From the NCBI GenBank assembly GCA_029289015.1, contig JARFUL010000121.1, positions 1-10,677 of the forward strand: a DNA stretch of 10,677 nucleotides. The letters are read 5' to 3'. The stretch comes from Syntrophobacteria bacterium. Its GTDB lineage: Bacteria > Desulfobacterota > Syntrophobacteria > JARFUL01. Positions 6,484 to 10,677 of this stretch are shown in pieces; position 1 is the first letter of the stretch, and every line of letters begins with the position of its first letter. The notes under the pieces were generated by a model. The model did no database searches. It was given only the letters and a program-made list of their open reading frames with translations, and was not told where the DNA came from. A program made the position numbers and the translations under genes.

Positions 6484-6574
6484 TCATCCTTTGAGCAGTT
6501 CAACCAGCTCCCCCGGCTCCGTCACCGGCAATTTGCAGTCCCCGCCCATGCACACGTAGCCCGCGGCTTTATTT
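6484..6574 (-). pseudogene. C-terminal remnant of a thioredoxin-domain DUF255 (YyaL-type) protein
   Basis: On the minus strand, about 30 codons ending in TGA at 6484-6486 read as the tail of a DUF255/YyaL protein: a small linker VNKAA, then GYVCMGGDC and KLPVTEPGELVELLKG. The YVCxxxxC...PVTxPxEL pattern is the usual end of these roughly 600-700-residue proteins. In the same frame a stop occurs further upstream (inside the waaA 5' region), and no ATG or ribosome site suits such a short peptide. Recognisable similarity ends next to the waaA start. I read this as the surviving 3' end of a larger gene deleted or displaced by rearrangement. The identification is from motif memory only. Confidence 0.55.
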
Positions 6575-6586
6575 ACGGGCCAGGAT

Positions 6587-7915
6587 ATGGTAGATTCTCG
6601 GGCCATGGACCGAGGGATCGGCACAGCAAGGCTCTTTTACAACCTGGCCACCGCGCCCGTGCAGGCCGCGGGGTTTTTCGCGCCGCTCTTTGCCCGCGCG
6701 CTCACGAGAGAGCAAAAGCGGTTCTGGCTGGGGAGGCTGGCCGTGGGCCTCCCCCGGCTCCCCGAGGCGAAACCCGGCCCCAGGGTCTGGCTCCACGGCG
6801 CGTCCCTCGGTGAGATGCAGGTCGCAGACTCCATCCTCTCCCACCTGGCGGAAAGGCTCGGGTCCGCGGAGTTCGTCCTCACCTCCGGCACCCCCCACGG
6901 CCTGACCGAGGCCCAAAAAAGGACTGCCGGCCGCGCTCTCTGCCTGCCCTATCCCCTCGACCTCCTCGGCCCGGTGAAGAGGTTCGTAAATATTGTCCGG
7001 CCCGACGTCTACGTCCCCCTCGAGACCGAGATATGGCCCAACCTGCTCTCATTCCTCATGCTCAGGTCCACCCCGGTGGTCCTGGCCAACGCCAGGCTCT
7101 CGGCCCGCTCCTTCGGCCGGTATCGTGCCATGAACCGCTTCTTCAGGCCCATTGTCAGGGGCTTCGCCAAAATACTGGCCATCTCCGAGGCCGACCGGGA
7201 CAGGTTCCTGATGCTCGGCGTGAAAAAGGAGAGGGTCGAGGTCATGGGCAACGCGAAGTACGACCAGCTCCCCGCAAGGGCGCGTGCCGAAGCGGCCCGC
7301 CGCGCGTCCGGGCGCCTCGGGTTCGGGCCGGGCTCAAAGGTGGTGGTCGCGGGCTCCATAAGGTCCCAGGAGGTGGAGTTCATCCCCCGGGCCTTCGCGG
7401 CCCTGAGCGCCAAACATCCCGAAGCGAGGCTCGTGGCCGCGCCGAGGCACCTCAAGAGAGTCCCGGACCTAGTGGAAGAGCTAAAAAAGCACGGGATAAG
7501 CCACCGGCTCCTCAGCGAAGAGGCAGGGGGAGCGGAGCCCCTCGCGGTGGTGGTGGATGAGCTGGGGGTGCTCTTTGACCTCTACTCCGCGGCCCATGCG
7601 GCCTTTGTGGGGGGGAGCCTGGTGAACCTCGGCGGGCAGAACCCGCTTGAGCCCGCGGCCTGGGCCGTGCCCGTTCTCTTCGGGCCCCACATGGACAACT
7701 TTGCCCTGGAGGCCGACTCTCTCATCGCGGCCCGGGGGGGCGAAGAGGTCCGGGACGCGGACAGCCTGGCCCGAGAGCTCTCGAGGCTTCTTACGGACCC
7801 GGAGTCGCGAAATTCAATGGGCAAGAACGCCAAGAGCGCGCTCATGGATGTCGTCGGCTCTGGGAAAAGGCAGGCCATGATTATAGCCCGCATCGCGGCC
7901 GGGGCCAGAAAATAA
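6587..7915 (+). CDS. waaA: 3-deoxy-D-manno-octulosonic acid (Kdo) transferase
   Basis: This 442-residue glycosyltransferase (also called kdtA) adds Kdo from CMP-Kdo to the lipid A precursor on the cytoplasmic face of the inner membrane. Motifs include LFYNLATAP near the N-terminus (membrane-associating), HGASLGEMQ (70-78) with E76 as the likely catalytic base, ETEIWPNLL about residue 147, AKYDQLP after the hinge, VAGS beginning the C-terminal Rossmann domain, and the nucleotide-sugar-site signature FVGGSLVNLGGQNPLEPAAW, then FGPHMDNF. Length is normal. The start is uncertain: ATG 6587 has only AGGA immediately before it, while ATG 6605 (7th codon, MDRGIGTARLFYN) fits family N-termini but lacks a clear ribosome site. 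It stands alone: the upstream neighbour is a reverse-strand remnant and the downstream genes are convergent. Confidence 0.93.
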   Translation: MVDSRAMDRGIGTARLFYNLATAPVQAAGFFAPLFARALTREQKRFWLGRLAVGLPRLPEAKPGPRVWLHGASLGEMQVADSILSHLAERLGSAEFVLTSGTPHGLTEAQKRTAGRALCLPYPLDLLGPVKRFVNIVRPDVYVPLETEIWPNLLSFLMLRSTPVVLANARLSARSFGRYRAMNRFFRPIVRGFAKILAISEADRDRFLMLGVKKERVEVMGNAKYDQLPARARAEAARRASGRLGFGPGSKVVVAGSIRSQEVEFIPRAFAALSAKHPEARLVAAPRHLKRVPDLVEELKKHGISHRLLSEEAGGAEPLAVVVDELGVLFDLYSAAHAAFVGGSLVNLGGQNPLEPAAWAVPVLFGPHMDNFALEADSLIAARGGEEVRDADSLARELSRLLTDPESRNSMGKNAKSALMDVVGSGKRQAMIIARIAAGARK

Positions 7916-8262
7916 GCCCGCACTTCCCGCGCTAAACCGGCCTTTGAGCCCGCCGCGCCGAAACGCGGCCATTGGCTCTCATGATGGAGCTTTGGCAAGA
8001 AAAGAAGGCCCTCGACCAGGGACTTTTTGCCACCTCCACCTCGCAATGGCTAAAACCATTATTTGGGGGGGAGAAGGGAGTGGTTTGGGTCCCAGGTTGC
8101 CCGGGCCTTCTTAGCCTGTTCGCTACGGTCTTTTTTTCTCGCGATGTAGGGTGGCACAAACCGGGAAGATTGCATACCTGATTTTTGGGTTCGAAAAACC
8201 TTAGATGAAATCAGGGAAAGGCGTAAGCAGCCCCGCGCGGAAATAGGCCCTCCCCGAGAAGG
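7916..8262. other. Intergenic region between convergent genes, no credible gene
   Basis: This 347-nt stretch separates waaA (plus) from the membrane-protein gene (minus). It holds a GCCGCG/CGCGGC hairpin (7952-7957 with 7964-7969) soon after the waaA stop but without a U-tract, an AAACCA/TGGTTT pair near 8055-8090, a T7 run (about 8130-8136), and the stem-loop at 8177-8215. Open frames of about 69-75 codons on both strands (7972-8181 plus; 7932-8159 minus) resemble no family I recognise and lack ribosome sites. I see no tRNA or other known RNA. Confidence 0.6.
8177..8215. other. AT-containing stem-loop between convergent genes
   Basis: CCTGATTT (8177-8184) and AAATCAGG (8208-8215) are perfect complements. 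Within the loop, GGTT and AACC pair around CGAAA, giving a two-tier hairpin. It lies about 50 nt past the 3' end of the minus-strand membrane-protein gene and 260 nt past waaA. It could protect or define mRNA 3' ends, but a U-tract is lacking on both strands. Confidence 0.45.
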
Positions 8263-8697
8263 TCACCCCTCGTCCGGATAGCTCCTCGGGCTGCGGGGCC
8301 CTACGGGGGCTTCCCTGGCCGGCCTCTCGCAGACTATGATTATCAGCGAGGCCAGGCCCAGGGGATAGTAGAGGATCGTGTCTGCCCTGATAAGCGCGAG
8401 GACCAGCCCATAGACCGCGATGGATTCTGCTAAGGCCCACGCGATTATCATCCGGTTGAGCCTCTTGGACCGGTAGTCCTCTTGGCGCGGGTTGAGCCCT
8501 GAAACAGACCCGTATATCTTGTAGGAGACCACCGCGGACACAGCGGCCGCGGCCCAGAGGCCGATGAGGAGGTACCTAAAGGATTCGGGGGCTAATCCCG
8601 GGGGAGAAAACCCCTGGATGTTTATCAAAAAAAAGAGCACACCCCAGTAGATAACGGGTGTTATTGCCATGGCCAGCCAGATGATCGTGGCCTGCAT
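8263..8697 (-). CDS. Small four-helix membrane protein of unknown function
   Basis: This 144-residue protein has four predicted membrane helices: residues about 5-27, 42-62, 83-104 and 107-123, then a short charged, proline-rich cytoplasmic tail. I recognise no named family. Helix 3 reads WALAESIAVYGLVLAL (87-102), placing a carboxylate (E91) in the membrane, reminiscent of the proton-binding helix of rotary ATPase c subunits. The protein is longer than a c subunit and has two extra helices, so this is only a resemblance. Start ATG 8695-8697 has no good ribosome site; a second ATG ten codons in is no better. It follows the TrmO remnant in the same direction after 77 nt. A hypothetical integral membrane protein is the safest label. 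Confidence 0.65.
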   Translation of the reverse strand: MQATIIWLAMAITPVIYWGVLFFLINIQGFSPPGLAPESFRYLLIGLWAAAAVSAVVSYKIYGSVSGLNPRQEDYRSKRLNRMIIAWALAESIAVYGLVLALIRADTILYYPLGLASLIIIVCERPAREAPVGPRSPRSYPDEG

Positions 8698-8774
8698 GTT
8701 CGTGGACCGGACCCTTCATGCGCGCGTCCCTGCCCTGGCTAACATACTTCGTGTAAGAACAAAGAAATTTGGGG

Positions 8775-9047
8775 TCAGTGCCGCTTTTGCGCAGCAGACC
8801 CCCGCGCCCGGCCGTCCGGTTCCAGACCGGGCCGGTCGTCGAACCTGCGGCAGTAGATCGTCCCCTCGTCCCGGCTGCCCCTCACAAGCTCCATGTGCCT
8901 GAGCGTGGCCGCGTCCCGCGCGAGCTCGGGCTCCACCTCCACCGTGCCCCCGACCCCCCTCGCGCCGGAGGGCTGGATAGGCGTGCCCTCCACCTCCTTG
9001 AAGGGGGTCCGGATAACACCAATGGGAGTCATCTTGTAGCTCTTCAC
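8775..9047 (-). pseudogene. Truncated TrmO/TsaA-family tRNA methyltransferase gene
   Basis: The reading frame (90 codons, GTG start 9045-9047 or ATG six codons later) begins like TrmO/TsaA: MTPIGVIRTPFKEVEGTP (6-23), then QPSGARGVGGTVEVEPEL (25-42). TrmO uses S-adenosylmethionine to N6-methylate the t6A37 base of tRNAs. After residue about 49 the similarity is lost: the expected GFSH core and the RxPRRPNxIG SAM-binding motif are absent, and the product ends at 90 residues against about 130-230 in the family. An RRFDDRPG stretch near residues 68-75 may be the displaced DDRxRG segment, hinting at an internal deletion. Other frames of the same strand do not restore the family sequence. Probably non-functional; a divergent short homologue is less likely. 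Confidence 0.6.
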
Positions 9048-9067
9048 TGCTCTTCACCCCGTGCTGA

Positions 9068-9097
9068 GGCCCTGTTTTTTACCGGTGGCCCTGTTTT
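9068..9097. repeat. Short tandem direct repeat GGCCCTGTTTT
   Basis: GGCCCTGTTTT occurs at 9068-9078 and again at 9087-9097, a 19-nt spacing, separated by an ACCGGT-containing linker. It lies between the M15 peptidase stop and the TrmO remnant. A second small duplication (TGAAGAGC, on the minus strand) sits at the start of the TrmO frame, about 9040-9057. Both look like slippage or deletion scars; no mobile element ends are visible. Confidence 0.5.
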
Positions 9098-9142
9098 GTA
9101 AATTAAAAGGATTTCCGGCCAAAGGGAAGGTTTCACCCATGG

Positions 9143-9670
9143 TCAGGCCAGGGTCGGCCTTTCGCCCAAGACTTTGGCCAGCTCCCCCAGCTCCATCCTC
9201 GCGTAATTATGGGTTTTATCTTTGAGCTTGAGCGCGCCCCTCTGGCCCGTTTCCGCGAACTCCTTTGAGCCCGTTATGTGGACCCACCCGTCGGGTAAAT
9301 GCTCAGCAATGAGCTCCACAAAGGGGGTGTTGAAATAGGCCCACTCAAGGACTTCGAAGAGGGCCACCCCGGCCCTGAGCGGCTCTATGTCCGCAGCCTG
9401 GCCCGCGAGGTGAAGCGACCTGTCCGAGCCCCCCACAGCAGCGTTGAGCTCCAGGGAGCGGTACCCGGAGTTGACCCTGATGGGGCCGAAGGCCTCCCTT
9501 ATGGGCTGGAGGATGTTTTTGACCAGCCACTCGATGTTGTCCCAGAGCACGGGCTCCCGGGGGATGTTGTCTATGCCGAGCCTCAGCGCGGTGGGGGACC
9601 TCACCAGCTCCCAGGGGGTGAAGTTCGTCTCCTGGAAGGGCTTTTTCATATCCTCCGGCCTGATCAGCAC
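9143..9670 (-). CDS. M15-family zinc D-Ala-D-Ala carboxypeptidase-like protein
   Basis: This 175-residue protein resembles phage/bacterial M15 peptidases (Peptidase_M15_3 type), which cut peptidoglycan stem peptides. In order: NFTPWELVRSPTALRLGIDN (16-35), VNSGYRSLELNAAVGG (66-81), the zinc motif SLHLAGQAAD with H87 and D94, ELIAEH with candidate catalytic E123, and GWVH with the third ligand H131. No signal peptide or membrane helix is seen, so export or a phage-like cytoplasmic build-up would be needed for wall access. I choose GTG 9668-9670: GGAGGAG lies 7 nt upstream, and the start is one base after the preceding stop. A longer frame from TTG 9694 would put the ribosome site inside the gene; ATG 9649 is another option. 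Coupling to a nucleotidyltransferase gene is unusual. Confidence 0.8.
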   Translation of the reverse strand: MLIRPEDMKKPFQETNFTPWELVRSPTALRLGIDNIPREPVLWDNIEWLVKNILQPIREAFGPIRVNSGYRSLELNAAVGGSDRSLHLAGQAADIEPLRAGVALFEVLEWAYFNTPFVELIAEHLPDGWVHITGSKEFAETGQRGALKLKDKTHNYARMELGELAKVLGERPTLA

Positions 9671-9671
9671 C

Positions 9672-10493
9672 TCAAATCTCCTCCCCCTCCTCAAAGAGCC
9701 TCATTGCTGCCTCATAGCCCACGGGGTTGCCCGCGTCCAGCGCGCGCCCGGCAAAAAGAACCCCGAAGAGGCCGAACCTCTCCATGATGAGCCTCATGAC
9801 CGGGAGGTCGTCCAGCTCCCCGCGTTTCTGGAGGCTGTGCACCTCGTCTGCAAGGTCGAAGTAGTGGGGTTTGAATAGACCTCCCCCGAACATCTTGATG
9901 GCCGCGCGGCCCGGCCCGAGCTCGATGGGCCCTTCGGCCCTGGGGCTGAACCGGGCTACCCTGCGGACCTCGCCCGGCCCGAGGTTTGCGGGAAGGTCGG
10001 TGACACCGAGGTTGGAGAACCCCGCTCTAGTGGACTCATCCACCCTTACGAGCCCCACCACGTCGGCCCCGGTTCTCTTATACGCGGCAACGAGCTGGGA
10101 GGTATGGCCCTCCACCAGGGTGTCGGGCATGGCCGCGACGAAGGGGGAGCCGCGCACCACCTCCCGGGCCAGGGAGAGTGCGTGGGCCACCCCCTTGGGG
10201 CTCTCCTGGTAGACGAAGACCAGCTCGCAGTTACCGAGCGCGAGCTCATCCAGAGGAGCGAGGCCGAAGGGGTGCGGCCCGGCCCCGTGGGTAAGGTATT
10301 CCCGGACCGCGTCCTTCTCCGGGGATATGACCACGCAGATCCTCTCGATGCCCGCGGCCAGGTGGCTCCTGATCTTGTGGAGGATAAGGGGCGCGCGGCC
10401 CACGGGGAGAAGCTCCTTGGGAAGCCCCCCGGTTATCCCGGCCATCCTCGTGCCCCGGCCCGCGGCGGGTATCACGGCCCACTCGGGATCCAT
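9672..10493 (-). CDS. GalU-like UTP-glucose-1-phosphate uridylyltransferase / sugar nucleotidyltransferase
   Basis: This 273-residue cytoplasmic enzyme of the nucleotidyltransferase fold begins with the NTP-binding signature VIPAAGRGTRMAGITGGLPK (7-26), including G12xGTR16 and K26, followed by ELLPVGRAPLILH. Then come ESPKGVAHAL (about 96-105) and FVAAMPDT with the metal-binding aspartate near 123. The C-terminal AGNPVGYEAA (about 253-262) matches the late GalU segment GNxxGY. GalU makes UDP-glucose for envelope polysaccharides. The loop after GTR (AGITGGLPKE) differs from the usual LPATKAIPKE, so another sugar or NTP is possible. Start ATG 10491-10493 has GGGGA 5 nt upstream. It is followed after one base by the M15 gene, forming a two-gene unit. 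Confidence 0.82.
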   Translation of the reverse strand: MDPEWAVIPAAGRGTRMAGITGGLPKELLPVGRAPLILHKIRSHLAAGIERICVVISPEKDAVREYLTHGAGPHPFGLAPLDELALGNCELVFVYQESPKGVAHALSLAREVVRGSPFVAAMPDTLVEGHTSQLVAAYKRTGADVVGLVRVDESTRAGFSNLGVTDLPANLGPGEVRRVARFSPRAEGPIELGPGRAAIKMFGGGLFKPHYFDLADEVHSLQKRGELDDLPVMRLIMERFGLFGVLFAGRALDAGNPVGYEAAMRLFEEGEEI

Positions 10494-10570
10494 AATGTCC
10501 CCGGCGTCTCATGGGGTGAAGCGGCCGAGGTCACAAAACCGGAACCCGGCCCGCGCCAAGACCTCGACCT

Positions 10571-10611
10571 CCGAAAAGAGGGGCGCAAGAGGCCCCGCGC
10601 TGCTCTTTCGG
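10571..10611. promoter_or_regulatory. Leader hairpin and weak extended -10 upstream of the GalU-like gene
   Basis: CCGAAAAGA (10571-10579) pairs with TCTTTCGG (10604-10611) with one bulged A, and GGGGC (10580-10584) pairs with GCCCC (10592-10596), giving a long two-tier hairpin 80 nt before the start at 10493. On the minus strand just upstream, TGCTATCGT (about 10632-10624) resembles an extended -10 (TGnTATnnT), but no good -35 is present. The hairpin would lie in the 5' leader of the minus-strand transcript. The remaining bases to 10677 show no gene. Confidence 0.35.
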
Positions 10612-10677
10612 CTCTCAATAAGACGATAGCACACTTAGGAGGGGGGCGAGAAGAGAACACCCGCCGCGTTGGATGCC

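Noticed and set aside
7932..8159. 75-codon minus-strand open frame after waaA
   Set aside because: It starts with no ribosome site, ends close to the waaA 3' end, and gives a low-complexity serine/proline/arginine-rich product without known motifs.
7972..8181. 69-codon plus-strand open frame after waaA
   Set aside because: There is no ribosome site, no recognisable domain, and the opposite strand has an equally long frame. Composition looks non-coding.
8179..8200. Possible tRNA T-arm (GGTTCGAAA) near 8187-8195
   Set aside because: Flanking bases do not form a 5-bp T-stem, and no acceptor, D or anticodon arms could be placed around it on either strand.
9671..9694. Longer M15 peptidase start at TTG 9694
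   Set aside because: The extra codons are the AGGAGG-rich ribosome site itself read as Arg/Gly; GTG 9670 has ideal spacing and abuts the upstream stop.

Overview
The window is GC-rich bacterial chromosome, and no strain can be named from it. A Kdo transferase (waaA/kdtA) points to a Gram-negative outer membrane with lipopolysaccharide. A livHMGF transporter running into a phenylacetate-CoA-ligase-like gene, plus a ferredoxin:thioredoxin reductase catalytic chain in a non-photosynthetic setting, fits an anaerobe of the former Deltaproteobacteria (Desulfobacterota). That placement is inference. Arginine is often AGG and several starts are GTG or TTG.

Layout. From 1 to 3814, everything is on the minus strand: livH, livM, livG and livF, tightly packed or overlapping, then a 153-nt spacer with two hairpins, then the N-terminal 110 codons of an adenylate-forming CoA ligase that leaves the window. 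No periplasmic binding-protein gene is present. From 3815 to 4212, a divergent intergenic region holds a strong minus-strand terminator, a possible structured RNA or leader, and a near-consensus promoter driving the next gene. From 4213 to 5747, the plus strand has a metal/redox group: a di-iron ferritin-like protein, a small MxCxxC metallochaperone, a glutaredoxin, and the FTR catalytic chain overlapping the glutaredoxin by 4 nt. A 178-nt spacer with compact stem-loops and a promoter leads to a GNAT acetyltransferase (5926-6405). Between it and waaA (6587-7915) lies the minus-strand C-terminal tail of a DUF255/YyaL-type protein, apparently a gene remnant.

From 7916 to 8262 there is no credible gene, only hairpins between convergent genes. 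From 8263 to 10493, the minus strand carries, in transcription order, a GalU-like nucleotidyltransferase, an M15-type metallopeptidase coupled to it (1-nt gap), a truncated TrmO/TsaA gene, and a small four-helix membrane protein of unknown function.

How the parts may work together: the liv genes plus ligase look like uptake and CoA activation of an amino acid or aromatic acid. The glutaredoxin-FTR pair looks like a route for passing ferredoxin electrons to disulfides, next to iron and soft-metal handling proteins. waaA and the GalU-like/M15 pair concern envelope sugars and peptidoglycan. The most distinctive features are the glutaredoxin-FTR pair, the ligase whose phosphate-binding loop is degenerate, the structured region upstream of livH, and two gene remnants.
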